This document shows, piece by piece, positions 43,000 through 51,901 of a DNA stretch of 59,695 bases. Source of the stretch: Prosthecobacter gellanilyticus (lineage in GTDB: Bacteria > Verrucomicrobiota > Verrucomicrobiia > Verrucomicrobiales > Verrucomicrobiaceae); NCBI RefSeq assembly GCF_007992435.1, contig NZ_BKAG01000048.1, positions 1 to 59,695 of the forward strand, given 5' to 3'. The notes under the pieces are model-generated. The model made no database searches, had not been told where the DNA came from, and saw only the letters and a list, made by a program, of their open reading frames with translations. Positions within the stretch are counted from its first letter, which is position 1; each line of letters starts with the position of its first letter. The translations under genes and the position numbers were made by a program.

Positions 43000-43717
43000 G
43001 AACCACGGAGTGGTTCCCTCTGAATAGCCAGGGGTGAAGCAAGCGTCAGCGCGCGAAATCCCTGGTAAGTCGCGTTGAAAACACTTTTGAGAACCAACTC
43101 CGTAGGAGTTGCCCAATCCTCACGGCATCTTCATTCTCCCCTTCACATGCCAACCTATACTGACATCACTTACCACATCGTCTTCGGCACCAAGAACCGC
43201 ATTCCTGCCCTGGACAAACCTCGCCGCGACGAGCTCTTCCGTTTCATCTGGGGTGTTGCTGAGGAACGCCACTGCCACGTTTATCGCATCGGAGGTGTCG
43301 AGGGCCACCTCCACCTTTTGACTTCTCTGCATCCCACCATCGCACTGGCCAATCTGGTCAAAGAAATCAAGACCGCATCATCGTCTTGGATCAAAGGACA
43401 GCATGTGTTTCCCGCTTTCGACTACTGGCAGGAAGGCTACGGGGCCTTCACTCTGTCAGCCGATGCCAGACCAGCCTTGATTGATTATATCAAGGGGCAG
43501 GAGCATCATCATGCTAGAGAGAATTATGTGCAGGAACTACAGCGAATGGTCCGCACGGTGGGGCTGGAATGGCAGCCCGATTATCTGCCGTGAAGCAGGA
43601 TCATTCGCGCATTGGGCAATCCCTACGGGATTGATATTGGGTGATTCGTTATCGTGATACCACCAGGGGTTCCCTCCGGTCACCCCTGGCTATTCATGGG
43701 GAACCACTCCGTGGTTC
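43000..43717 (+). mobile_element. RAYT unit bounded by 38-bp inverted repeats
   Basis: A transposase gene is enclosed by 38-bp inverted repeats, 43000-43037 and 43680-43717, which match at 36 of 38 positions. Each arm begins with a 17-bp palindrome (GAACCAC-gga-GTGGTTC in the left arm) and ends with TGAATAGCCAGGGGTGA or its complement. Inside are further hairpins: CAACTCC-gta-GGAGTTG at 43095-43111 just before the gene and CAATCCC-tac-GGGATTG at 43617-43633 just after it. This is the arrangement of a REP-associated tyrosine transposase with its REP doublets. A 13-bp piece overlapping the left arm (GGTGAAGCAAGCG, 43033-43045) recurs at 55724-55736. Confidence 0.85.
43147..43593 (+). CDS. REP-associated tyrosine transposase (IS200/IS605-like Y1)
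   Basis: Single-strand DNA transposase of the Y1 HUH family, 148 aa, full length. It starts with MPTYTDITYHIVFGTKNR, has the metal-binding HUH motif in VEGHLHLLTS (His54 and His56), the conserved EIKTASSSWIK and FDYWQEGYGAF segments, and the catalytic tyrosine in LIDYIKGQEHH (Tyr114). Proteins of this type cut and join at hairpins of REP sequences. The frame is open from 43075, but the ATG at 43147 gives the standard family start. All key residues are present, so it looks intact. It is surrounded by palindromes and inverted repeats (see the mobile-element entry). No accessory TnpB-like gene is present. Confidence 0.9.
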   Translation: MPTYTDITYHIVFGTKNRIPALDKPRRDELFRFIWGVAEERHCHVYRIGGVEGHLHLLTSLHPTIALANLVKEIKTASSSWIKGQHVFPAFDYWQEGYGAFTLSADARPALIDYIKGQEHHHARENYVQELQRMVRTVGLEWQPDYLP

Positions 43718-43832
43718 TCCAAGCCTGATGCCTTCGCATCAAGAACCCATTTTTGGTTAAGCTCACGATGCTTCGCGAAGCTTCAGAATGAAAAGCCACC
43801 CCGCGAAGACGAGATGGCTGATGCATTCGATG

Positions 43833-45848
43833 TTAGGCCGCCATCACAGGAGTCGGACCGGAGAGCGGGGCGGAGCCGGGAGGTGTCATCTGGCGGGAAA
43901 AGGTGTCCGGCGCATGCGCGGTCTTCACCGCCTTGGCCATGGACTTGCTCAGACCATCCAGCGAGTAAGGCTTCAGCATGATGTCCACCGGCGGGCAGCG
44001 GCCTTCACTGAGGATGGTGAACTCATCCGGATCGATGACGAAGCCGGAGCAGACCACGATGGGCACATCATTTCCAGCCGCGCGGAGCTGCTTGAAGGTG
44101 TCACGTCCGCTGAGCTTCGGCATGTAGATGTCCAGCAGCAGCGCGTCGATCTTCTCACCACTGCGCAGCACGATGTCGAGCGCCTGCTGGCCGTCGCCGG
44201 CCTCCAGCACACGGTAGCCGAGGAAGCTGAGCATGTTCACGGCGATGGCACGCACGGGCGCCTCGTCATCCACCACCAGGATGGTGCCGCGCTGGCCCGC
44301 AGATCCGGCCATGGAGCGCGGATCAAAGCTCTGCACATCTTCCTCGATGTTCTCAGGATCTTGGGCGCGCGGCAGAAAGATGCGGAACTCCGTGCCCTGG
44401 CCTTCGACGGTGTCAAACTCGATCCAGCCGCCATGCTCGCGCACGATGTCCTGCGCCATGCTGAGGCCGAGACCGGTGCCGCGACCGGCATCCTTGCTGG
44501 TGAAGAAAGGCTCGAAGATGCGGTGGCGCATGTCTTCAGGAATGCCGCTGCCATTGTCACGCACAGCGATCATGGCGAACTCAGCGGTGTCACCACCCTG
44601 CGGTGAGCGGTGCATGACATTCTCAATGCCGATCTCGATGATGCCTTCGCTGGCCGGGAGGGCATCACGGGCATTGATGCAAAGGTTCAGCACCACCTGC
44701 TCCAGCTGCGTGGCATCAGCGAGTGCAAAGGAGGCGTCCATGCCGGCACGGATGCGCACGGTCACACGCGGATCCACGCTGTGACGCAGCAGGCTCTGCA
44801 CGTCCGCGAGGAGCTTCTTCAGATTGGTGACCTTGCGCAGCTGGCTGCCATTGCCGCGGCGTGAGTAGCCGAGCAGCTGCTTCACCAGATCAGCGGCGCG
44901 CTGCGTGGCCTGGTTCGCAGACTGCAGCTTGTCACGCACGTCCGCATTGCCGGAGGTGCCGGGGTTGAGCTCAGCCAGCGTGAGGTTGCCACGGATGGCG
45001 GTGAGCATGTTGTTAAAGTCATGGGCGATGCCGCCTGCCAGCTGGCCGATGGTGCCGAGCTTCTGGGATTCACGCAGCTGCTTCTTCAAGCCGCGCACCT
45101 CGCTGCAATCACGCACCATCCAGAGACGGCCGATGACGTCTCCCGTCTCTGTCTGCATGGGAGCCGTGCGCACGGAAAACACGCGCTGCTGGGTGTCACG
45201 AGTCTCGGCTTCCACCTCGTCACGAAGTTGCGGATTGGCCTCGGTATTGGCGATCCACTGCATCATGCGGTCCTTCTCCATGAAACGGTTGGCGATCGCC
45301 TCCATGAGCTGCTTCACACCACGGCCGCTCATCTCTTCCAAAGGCGCGCCGAGGAAGTCATCCAGCTTGGCATTGGAGGCGATGATGCTGCCATTGGCAT
45401 CTACCACGGCCACACCTTCATCACTGGCGGCAAAGATGCCCTGCAGGGCGGTGAAAGCCTCACGCACCAGGCGCTCGGCATTCAGCAGACGCTGGGAGGT
45501 CTGGCTGGCATGTGTCTCGGCCGCGTTCAGGCTCTGGCGATGCTTCGCAAAGAGCATGTTGATGTCACAGCGCAGCTTCCAAAAATCCTGGGGCAGCCAG
45601 TCGGAGACTTCCTTGGTGGGCGGCACACCGCGCATGACACTGGCGGTGGCATTCATCACCGCAGCCACGGGCTTCAGGGCCCAGCCGCTGATGAGGTAGC
45701 TGCCGAGGAACACCCCGGCGAGCAGCACGAAACCCCAGGAGCTGAAAAACCAGTCCAGGTTATTGCCCATCAGCTTGGCGGCACCCAGGGCAGGCAGCCA
45801 GCCGAACAAGATCAGCGGGAGGAGGAGGCGGACACGGAGCGAGTTCAT
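43833..45848 (-). CDS. Membrane hybrid sensor histidine kinase with receiver domain
   Basis: Sensor protein of 671 aa. Two N-terminal membrane helices (LLLPLILFGWLPALGA and WGFVLLAGVFLGSYLISGWAL) are joined by a very short loop, so there is hardly a periplasmic domain. A HAMP-like stretch and coiled coil lead to a PAS domain (about 125-240: GVAVVDANGSIIASNAKLDDFLG; PAC-like WMVRDCSEV), HisKA with His276 in GGIAHDFNNML, HATPase_c (LNLCINARDAL, DNGSGIPEDM, GTGLGLSMAQDIV) and a C-terminal receiver (TILVVDDEAPVRA, Asp573 in LLLDIYMPKLSG). The GGIAHDFNN box marks the NtrB/CckA-like branch. There is no separate regulator gene, so the output must go through another protein. Its ATG overlaps the stop of the upstream coiled-coil gene (ATGA). 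Its stop codon lies in a GTTAGGC word. Confidence 0.92.
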   Translation of the reverse strand: MNSLRVRLLLPLILFGWLPALGAAKLMGNNLDWFFSSWGFVLLAGVFLGSYLISGWALKPVAAVMNATASVMRGVPPTKEVSDWLPQDFWKLRCDINMLFAKHRQSLNAAETHASQTSQRLLNAERLVREAFTALQGIFAASDEGVAVVDANGSIIASNAKLDDFLGAPLEEMSGRGVKQLMEAIANRFMEKDRMMQWIANTEANPQLRDEVEAETRDTQQRVFSVRTAPMQTETGDVIGRLWMVRDCSEVRGLKKQLRESQKLGTIGQLAGGIAHDFNNMLTAIRGNLTLAELNPGTSGNADVRDKLQSANQATQRAADLVKQLLGYSRRGNGSQLRKVTNLKKLLADVQSLLRHSVDPRVTVRIRAGMDASFALADATQLEQVVLNLCINARDALPASEGIIEIGIENVMHRSPQGGDTAEFAMIAVRDNGSGIPEDMRHRIFEPFFTSKDAGRGTGLGLSMAQDIVREHGGWIEFDTVEGQGTEFRIFLPRAQDPENIEEDVQSFDPRSMAGSAGQRGTILVVDDEAPVRAIAVNMLSFLGYRVLEAGDGQQALDIVLRSGEKIDALLLDIYMPKLSGRDTFKQLRAAGNDVPIVVCSGFVIDPDEFTILSEGRCPPVDIMLKPYSLDGLSKSMAKAVKTAHAPDTFSRQMTPPGSAPLSGPTPVMAA

Positions 45849-46783
45849 ACGGGAGTGGCAGTGAGGACGACGGGAGGTTGAGCGAGGAAACTCTGACGGT
45901 CAGTGCCACCCAGGGGTGTCGCCGCGCGGAAAAAGGCGAGGGTGCTGAGAGATGACATCATCTGCTTCTGGGAGGCGGTCATGAAGCGCTCCACAGCTGC
46001 GGACAGGTGTGTCTCCATCCAGGAGCTGATCAGGCTCTCCACCTCCGACCGCGATGGGCCGGCCGCAGGCACCACCACCGGCGGAGCCGGAATCAGGGGC
46101 GCGGTTTGGATTCGGGAAAGCTGGGCCTCCAGGCCGTCCAGGCGGTCTTTCAGGGCGCTCACCCCCATCACAGCGCCGAAGAGGTCGTTTTTGACCTGCT
46201 CGATCTCGTCCTGCAGCTCCTGCCGCGCGGGATCGGGCTGGAGAGGCTGGGGCTCGGGAAGCGGGGCGGGCTCGGGAACTTTCACCCGCTCCACGGCATG
46301 AAAGACGGAAGGAGCAGAGGCTGGGGAAGCCGGGACTGAGGCGGCCACGATGGCTTCCTGAAAGCCTTTGGCCACCATGGACTCCGGCGTGGTCGCAGGA
46401 AAGGGCGAGGTAATGGGAGGTCGGCGGCTGAAAGGAGGTGCCTCCTTCTCGCATTGATTCACCACCATGGCGGCCAGGCCTTTGTGAAAGACCTGCCGCT
46501 CTGGCAAAACACTGACTGTCTCTCCCTGCTCGGCGAGGGACGGCGCCTGGGTAGGCAAAACGAGTGTGGCGGCACTCACCCAGTCTCCCACAGGGCCCGA
46601 AACCTCTTTGGAGACGGCTGGAGCAGGTGCCTCAGGCACGGCGTTCGTGGGGAACGGGCTCGGCGGAGGAGAGCTTTCTTCTTGATAATCAGGCGTCTGA
46701 ACTGTCGGCGTCACTTCGGCAACCGCCTCGGAACGGGGCGCCGAGGAGCGTTTAGAACTGAAGAAAGAGAAGGCCAGCGGCAT
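45845..46783 (-). CDS. Proline-rich coiled-coil protein of unknown function
   Basis: Protein of 312 aa that I do not recognise. It has no signal peptide. Residues 1-190 are low complexity, rich in Pro, Ala, Ser, Val and Glu (SSPPPSPFPTNAVPEAPAP; EPAPLPEPQPLQPDPA). About 190-235 is a coiled coil (QDEIEQVKNDLFGAVMG, ALKDRLDGLEAQLSRI), followed by another proline-rich linker and a helical end (RSEVESLISSWMETHLS, AVERFMTASQKQMM). The stop overlaps the hybrid kinase start by 4 bp, so the two are made together. Such a layout fits a scaffold or localisation factor for the kinase, which is inference. The codon pattern is that of a real gene and the overlap supports it. Confidence 0.7.
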   Translation of the reverse strand: MPLAFSFFSSKRSSAPRSEAVAEVTPTVQTPDYQEESSPPPSPFPTNAVPEAPAPAVSKEVSGPVGDWVSAATLVLPTQAPSLAEQGETVSVLPERQVFHKGLAAMVVNQCEKEAPPFSRRPPITSPFPATTPESMVAKGFQEAIVAASVPASPASAPSVFHAVERVKVPEPAPLPEPQPLQPDPARQELQDEIEQVKNDLFGAVMGVSALKDRLDGLEAQLSRIQTAPLIPAPPVVVPAAGPSRSEVESLISSWMETHLSAAVERFMTASQKQMMSSLSTLAFFRAATPLGGTDRQSFLAQPPVVLTATPV

Positions 46784-47385
46784 GGTGTTTGTCAGAATTA
46801 TGTGAAATTGCCATATTTTTTATAAACTGTAAAGCAGGAAAGTTAGTTTTACCAAATTATCCTGCTTCCTGTAATCTGCACGGGAGTCTATATCTTCACC
46901 CAAGGGCCTGGAAACCTAGGCACGCTAGGTGAATAGGGCAGGCTTTCAGAGGGAAGGCATTCATTATTCTTAACTGACGAGACAGGACTAGAGAGCGCCG
47001 CGGATTTCCAAACCCACCCATGACCTTCACATCATCCCTGCCAGCCCTGTCAGTCCAGGGGTGGACACAGACGCAGAAAGCCTTCGTCTACTACGTATGC
47101 CCCAGGAACGACGATTCAGGTAAATGACGCTGTGTGGAGGGCGCTGACGGTGATTTCAGCAGGGGGCCGTTCAGGCAGATCCGCCCGCCCGCCGAATCTC
47201 CCCTCATGTTTTCATCCAAAGCCAGCCCGTCAAATGGCCGCGCACCAGGGCCGGAGGCGGCAATTTTCCCGTCGTTTTTCTTGTCACTGGATGCGGGGTG
47301 GCCTATGAAGAAAACTGTATTTCTTGAGGAGGCTCCCGCATCTGCATGCACTCCTCCGAAGCGGCATCACCCACTCCCTGGAACC
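46784..47385. other. Divergent intergenic region before the lptD-like gene
   Basis: These 602 bp separate the minus-strand coiled-coil gene from the plus-strand lptD-like gene. The first 200 bp are AT-rich and hold an interrupted repeat AGCAGGA (46833-46839)/TCCTGCT (46860-46866) and the palindrome ACCTAG-gcacg-CTAGGT (46914-46930), possible operators or leader hairpins. An in-frame extension of the lptD-like frame runs back to 47134, but its translation has no signal-peptide character and is probably not made. No other gene is visible. Confidence 0.5.
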
Positions 47386-49845
47386 ATGAGTTTTTTCCGT
47401 TCGTTTGCTGCCCTGGCGCTGGCCGGTGTCCTCTGCGCCCCTGCTGCCCACGGGCAGGGCTTCCTGGATTCCTTGTCCAGTGACCTGAACATCGAAGGCC
47501 TGGAAACCACCTACGACCCCACCACGGGTCTGGCCATCGCCAAAGGTGACGTGCACATCAGCTATGCTGACGTGCAGATCCGTGCCGGTCAGGCCAGTTA
47601 CAATGCCACAACGGGGGAGGTCATCGCCCGGGAAAACGTGGTGATCTGGAGAGCCGGCGCCACTTACAAAGGGGACAACATCATCTACAACACGAACACC
47701 GGTGAGATCACCGGTGACGCCGTGCGCAGCAGCCTGCCGATGGAGATCGGCAATCTCTTCTACGAGACGGACCGCTTCACCAGCGAGACAAAGATCGTCC
47801 AGAAAGTGGAGGGTGGAGAGACCTTCATCACCACGCACGATTCGGAAGACCCAAACTTCCGCATGCGCGCCCGCAGCCTTACCATCAAGCCCGGTGACCG
47901 TGTCGTCCTTCGTGGCGTGACCATCCTGGCTGGAAACACCCCGGTCTTCTGGCTGCCCTATCTCTCCCAGCCGCTGGAGGAGGAGGTCGGCTACCGCTTC
48001 AACGTCGGCCAGCAGAGCCGCTGGGGCGCCTTCATGCTGAACCAGTACAATGTGATCCATGGTGACCACACCATGGGCCGCTACCACCTGGACCTGCGCT
48101 CCGCCCGCGGCGTGGCCGTGGGGGTGGACTGGCTCTCCATGCGCTACAAGAAGAACTGGACCAACTTCTCCGGCCTGAAGCTTTACTACCTCAACGACAG
48201 TGATCCGGACAAAAACAAGTCCAGCATCCCGCGCGGCCCCGTGCCAGAAAACCGCTACCGCGTGAACTTCCAGCACCGCATCTACCTCCCCGGCCCGGAG
48301 AAGAGCACCTGGTATGTGGACTTCGACATCAACAAGATCAGCGACCAGCACTTCTACGAGGACTTCTTCTTCAATGACTTCCGTGAGACCCCGGAGCCGG
48401 ACAACCAGATCTCCCTCGTCCACACCGCGCCCTCCTACATCGCCACGCTCATGACCCGCTTCCAGGCGAACGACTTCTACACCGTCGGTGAGAAGCTGCC
48501 TGAACTGGCGATCGACTGGACCCGCCGCCCGCTCTGGAACACCGGGCTCTTTCACCAGGGGACCTTGTCCGCAGGCTACTACCGCGAAGGCGCGTCTGAG
48601 GCCAGCATCCGCGCGCAGGACCAGCTCAAGGACGCTGTCTCGGTCCTGGGCCTGAACTATGTGGGCACCCCTGACCAGAATGAGTTCATCCGTGGGCTGC
48701 TCGGCCTGGATCCAGGCACGGTGGTGGGTGTGCCTGAGGCAAACCGTGTGGCGGCCCTCGCACGGCGCGGATATGGCTTCCCTGAGTTCGCCCGCTTCCA
48801 CACCTACCATGAGCTTCTTTACCCGAAGACCTTTGGCGGCTGGCTGAATGTGGTCCCGCGTGTGGGAGCCGGCGTGACCCACTACTCCGGCATCAGCGGC
48901 ACGCGCACGGGGACGCCCTTCGGCACTCCGGACACGGACGGCACCGAGACAAAGTTCATCTTCCACGCAGGTGTGGACGTGTCCTTCAAGCTCACCAAGA
49001 CCTGGTCGGACTATCAGAGCGAAACCCTGGGCCTGGACGGCCTGCGCCACGTCTTCCAGCCCTATGTGAATGTCTCCTATCTGGATGCCAGCCAGCCCGA
49101 GGGCTTCCCCAGCATCGACCGCCTCTCGGCGACGACGCGGCCGCGCCCGATCGATGTGCCGCTCTACTCCGCCGTGGATGATCTTCGCTCCTGGGGCATC
49201 ACCCGCGTGGGCTTGAAGAACTTCCTCCAGACCCGCCGTGACTACACCGGTGAAGGCAATGGCCGTTTCTCCTCCGCCACGGACGAGGCCGTCCAGACCT
49301 ACAACTTCGCCGGCATGAACACCTATGTGGATATCTTCTCCAAGGATCCGGAGTTCAACCGCAGCATCTCGAACCTCTACAACGAACTCTTCTTCCGCCC
49401 TGTGCCGTGGGTGAACCTCTGGATGGACATGCAGATCCCCATCGGCAACGACGACGGCAACTTCACCGAGTTCAACCAGGGCGTGACCCTCATGCCGACG
49501 AACTACCTGTCCTTCACCCTGGGGCACCAGCTCATCAATAACAACCCCTACTTCCAGGACTCGAACCTCCTCTTCTCCCGCGTCTACACACGCTTCAATG
49601 ACAACTGGGGCTTCACCATGAACCACGTCTTTGAAGGTGATGACGGCACCATGGAGTTCCAGAGTTACAGCATCACCCGTGACCTCACGAGCTGGATCGT
49701 CTCGGTCGGTGGCATGATGCGTAACAACCGCGGCGGCCAGGTGGACAGCGGCATCATGCTCTCCCTCACCCTGAAGGATTTCCCGAACCTCACCATCCCG
49801 CTGGACATCGACCCGAACCCCTCGGGCCGCGGTGGGAACCAGTAG
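47386..49845 (+). CDS. lptD: LptD/OstA-like outer-membrane LPS assembly protein
   Basis: Outer-membrane protein of 819 aa. The ATG at 47386 starts a signal peptide (MSFFRSFAALALAGVLCAPAAHGQ); the frame is open further upstream without such a signal. Residues about 35-150 form an OstA-type beta-jellyroll of repeated strands (GLAIAKGDVHISYADVQIRA, GEVIARENVVIWRAGATY, GEITGDAVRSS), as in the N-terminal domain of LptD that takes LPS from LptA. The rest is a beta-barrel with many Tyr/Trp/Asn strands (TPVFWLPYLSQPLEEEVGY is the usual junction). LptD inserts LPS into the outer leaflet together with LptE. Length is close to other LptD proteins; cysteines of the E. coli type were not seen. It is followed by a strong terminator, so it is probably monocistronic. 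Confidence 0.82.
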   Translation: MSFFRSFAALALAGVLCAPAAHGQGFLDSLSSDLNIEGLETTYDPTTGLAIAKGDVHISYADVQIRAGQASYNATTGEVIARENVVIWRAGATYKGDNIIYNTNTGEITGDAVRSSLPMEIGNLFYETDRFTSETKIVQKVEGGETFITTHDSEDPNFRMRARSLTIKPGDRVVLRGVTILAGNTPVFWLPYLSQPLEEEVGYRFNVGQQSRWGAFMLNQYNVIHGDHTMGRYHLDLRSARGVAVGVDWLSMRYKKNWTNFSGLKLYYLNDSDPDKNKSSIPRGPVPENRYRVNFQHRIYLPGPEKSTWYVDFDINKISDQHFYEDFFFNDFRETPEPDNQISLVHTAPSYIATLMTRFQANDFYTVGEKLPELAIDWTRRPLWNTGLFHQGTLSAGYYREGASEASIRAQDQLKDAVSVLGLNYVGTPDQNEFIRGLLGLDPGTVVGVPEANRVAALARRGYGFPEFARFHTYHELLYPKTFGGWLNVVPRVGAGVTHYSGISGTRTGTPFGTPDTDGTETKFIFHAGVDVSFKLTKTWSDYQSETLGLDGLRHVFQPYVNVSYLDASQPEGFPSIDRLSATTRPRPIDVPLYSAVDDLRSWGITRVGLKNFLQTRRDYTGEGNGRFSSATDEAVQTYNFAGMNTYVDIFSKDPEFNRSISNLYNELFFRPVPWVNLWMDMQIPIGNDDGNFTEFNQGVTLMPTNYLSFTLGHQLINNNPYFQDSNLLFSRVYTRFNDNWGFTMNHVFEGDDGTMEFQSYSITRDLTSWIVSVGGMMRNNRGGQVDSGIMLSLTLKDFPNLTIPLDIDPNPSGRGGNQ

Positions 49846-49898
49846 AGAGAAGGCCTCTTCATCTCTGTCTTCGAAGGACAGAAACGACACACAGGACA

Positions 49899-49928
49899 GA
49901 AAGGACCTCGGATTCGAGGTCCTTTTTG
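49899..49928 (+). terminator. Strong intrinsic terminator after the lptD-like gene
   Basis: AAAGGACCTCG and CGAGGTCCTTT pair perfectly around the loop GATT, and the stem runs into CCTTTTTGTTG. It begins 54 bp after the stop codon and ends the lptD-like transcript before the UDP-glucose dehydrogenase gene. Confidence 0.92.
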
Positions 49929-50075
49929 TTGTTTCAGTCCTTTCGGCCCTTCGCCATCACTCCAGAGCCGCATCCGCCCCCACGGCGGTGTCACACTTTT
50001 CTCGAATATATTATTTCCAGGGGCGCAGTCCCGGCCTTTGGTTCCGGTTCACATCCCTTTGTCACTTTCTCCCTC

Positions 50076-51392
50076 ATGAAGCTCACCATCATCGGTTCTG
50101 GTTACGTCGGACTCACCACAGGCGCCTGCTTTGCAGAAGTAGGGCACCATGTCGTCTGCGTGGACAATGATCCGCGCAAGGTCGAGACCCTGCTCGCCGG
50201 CCAGATCCCCATCTATGAACCCGGTCTGGAATCCCTGGTGAAAAAGAACGTGGCCGCGAAGCGCCTGCGCTTCACCACCAGCACGGAGGAAGGCGTGGAC
50301 CATGGCGAGGTGCTCTTCATCGCCGTGCCCACACCTCCGCAGGCAGACGGCAGCGTGGACCTTAGCTTCATCGAGAAGGTGGCCCGTGAGATCTCCCAGT
50401 TCCTGGACAGCTACCGCGTGATCGTGGACAAGAGCACCGTGCCCGTGAAGACCGGTGAGCGTGTCGCGCAGACCATCCGCCGCTATGCCAAGCCCGGCGT
50501 GGAGTTTGATGTCGTCAGCAATCCCGAGTTCCTGCGTGAAGGCAGCGCCGTGGCAGACCTCATGAAGCCGGACCGCATCGTCATTGGTGGGAACACGGAC
50601 CGCGCCATCGCGCTGATGCAGAAGGTGTATGAGCCCTTCGCCGCGCCGGTGCTCGTCACAGACATCAACAGCGCCGAGCTCATCAAGCACGCCGCGAACA
50701 GCTTCCTTGCCCTCAAAATTAGTTATGCCAACGCCCTCTCCGAAATCTGCGAGGCCAGCGGTGCGGACGTCATCAAGGTGGCGGAAGGCATCGGCGCGGA
50801 CAAGCGCATCGGCCGCGAGTTCCTGAACGCGGGCCTCGGCTACGGCGGCTCCTGCTTCCCGAAAGACATCGCCGCCTTCATCGCCATCGCCGACCAGATG
50901 GGCACGCCCTTCACCCTCCTCAAGGAAGTGCAGCGCATCAACCAGCGCCAGATCGACCGCTTCATCGATGGCATCCGCGAAGCCCTCTGGGTGCTGAAGG
51001 ACAAAAAGCTCGCCGTCTGGGGTCTCGCCTTCAAGCCGAACACGGATGACGTGCGCTCCTCCGTGGCCATCAGCGTGGTCGAAAAACTCGTCTCCGAAGG
51101 TGCTGACGTCACCGTCTACGACCCCAAGGCCATGGACAAGGCCAAGGAGCTTGCCTTCGCCTCCAAGGTCAAGTTTGCCACCAGCCCGCTGGAAGCCGCC
51201 GCCGGTGCCGAGGCCCTCATCATCGCCACCGAGTGGCCCGAGTTCGCCTCCGTGGACCTCAGCGAGCTGCGCACCACCATGCGCGCCCCCATGATCTTTG
51301 ACGGCCGCAACCTCATCGACCCCGTCGCCGCCGCCGACTTCGGCTTCCAATACCGCGGCATCGGCCGAGGCGTGGTGGAGACGAGGGCTTGA
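50076..51392 (+). CDS. ugd: UDP-glucose 6-dehydrogenase
   Basis: Cytoplasmic NAD-dependent enzyme of 438 aa that oxidises UDP-glucose to UDP-glucuronate, a precursor of capsule, exopolysaccharide or LPS sugars. The Rossmann motif GSGYVGLTTG opens the protein; NPEFLREGSAV, the central LIKHAANSFLALKISYANAL helix and GYGGSCFPKD with catalytic Cys260 follow; the C-terminal domain has AVWGLAFKPNTDDVRSS. All family blocks are present and the length is standard. The frame is open 150 bp upstream, but the ATG at 50076 opens directly on the Rossmann strand (MKLTIIGSG). A related enzyme, UDP-N-acetyl-mannosamine dehydrogenase, is less likely from the motifs. No other polysaccharide gene is adjacent. 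Confidence 0.93.
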   Translation: MKLTIIGSGYVGLTTGACFAEVGHHVVCVDNDPRKVETLLAGQIPIYEPGLESLVKKNVAAKRLRFTTSTEEGVDHGEVLFIAVPTPPQADGSVDLSFIEKVAREISQFLDSYRVIVDKSTVPVKTGERVAQTIRRYAKPGVEFDVVSNPEFLREGSAVADLMKPDRIVIGGNTDRAIALMQKVYEPFAAPVLVTDINSAELIKHAANSFLALKISYANALSEICEASGADVIKVAEGIGADKRIGREFLNAGLGYGGSCFPKDIAAFIAIADQMGTPFTLLKEVQRINQRQIDRFIDGIREALWVLKDKKLAVWGLAFKPNTDDVRSSVAISVVEKLVSEGADVTVYDPKAMDKAKELAFASKVKFATSPLEAAAGAEALIIATEWPEFASVDLSELRTTMRAPMIFDGRNLIDPVAAADFGFQYRGIGRGVVETRA

Positions 51393-51422
51393 AGCGAACA
51401 GCTTGCTAGAGCACCTCGCCTC

Positions 51423-51872
51423 ATGAAAAGCCACAAAGCAAAGGACGAGTTTGAGAAGCTGCTGTTCGCGCAGGACGATCACGCTTTCCCACTCGTCATG
51501 GTTAATACCATGCTCCGTTTCTACAACTCTGTCCGGGTCGATGACTGTATCCTGGAGAATGAAGGAGACATGCTGTTGTTCCAGTGGGGAACCTATGATT
51601 GGGGCCAGGGGCGCTGGTTTAGGCTCAATATCACAAGACAGATCATTCCCCAGCATGCTGAGGATGACGATGATGAGATCTTCCAGCTCTCGGCCACAGC
51701 CAAGTTTCACCCGAGCGCTGAGCTCGATGCTCTGGGCTTCGGTAACCAATGGTGCAGTTCACTTGACGAACTCGCAGACTTCTTCGCTTTCATTGCCACA
51801 ACAGCGGCCATCCAGCGACTTCACACAGAACCCTGCGCCGAAGTGGAAATTGAATACTCCTGCGCAGGATAG
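51423..51872 (+). CDS. Hypothetical acidic protein
   Basis: Protein of 149 aa, not recognised. No signal peptide or membrane segment is present, so it is probably cytoplasmic. It contains DCILENEGDMLLFQWGTYDWG, a run of acidic residues (AEDDDDEIFQLSATAKF) and a C-terminal ELADFFAFIATTAAIQ helix. It begins 30 bp after the UDP-glucose dehydrogenase stop on the same strand, without a ribosome site that stands out. It could be an immunity-like or stress protein by its size and charge, but nothing in the sequence shows that. Confidence 0.6.
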   Translation: MKSHKAKDEFEKLLFAQDDHAFPLVMVNTMLRFYNSVRVDDCILENEGDMLLFQWGTYDWGQGRWFRLNITRQIIPQHAEDDDDEIFQLSATAKFHPSAELDALGFGNQWCSSLDELADFFAFIATTAAIQRLHTEPCAEVEIEYSCAG

Positions 51873-51901
51873 ACCTGCGTTCGGGTTACCTTTGTCCATC
51901 C

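Noticed and set aside
47134..47385. N-terminal extension of the lptD-like protein
   Set aside because: The extension lacks a signal peptide and would bury the obvious one that starts at 47386.
47284..49890. 868-codon open frame on the minus strand opposite the lptD-like gene
   Set aside because: The plus-strand frame encodes a recognisable OstA/LptD protein with signal peptide. The antisense translation is rich in Val, His, Glu and Gly without any motif, as expected opposite strongly GC3-biased genes.
50049..51749. 566-codon open frame opposite the UDP-glucose dehydrogenase gene
   Set aside because: It runs across two plus-strand genes, has the same biased antisense composition, and the sense strand carries all motifs of a known enzyme.
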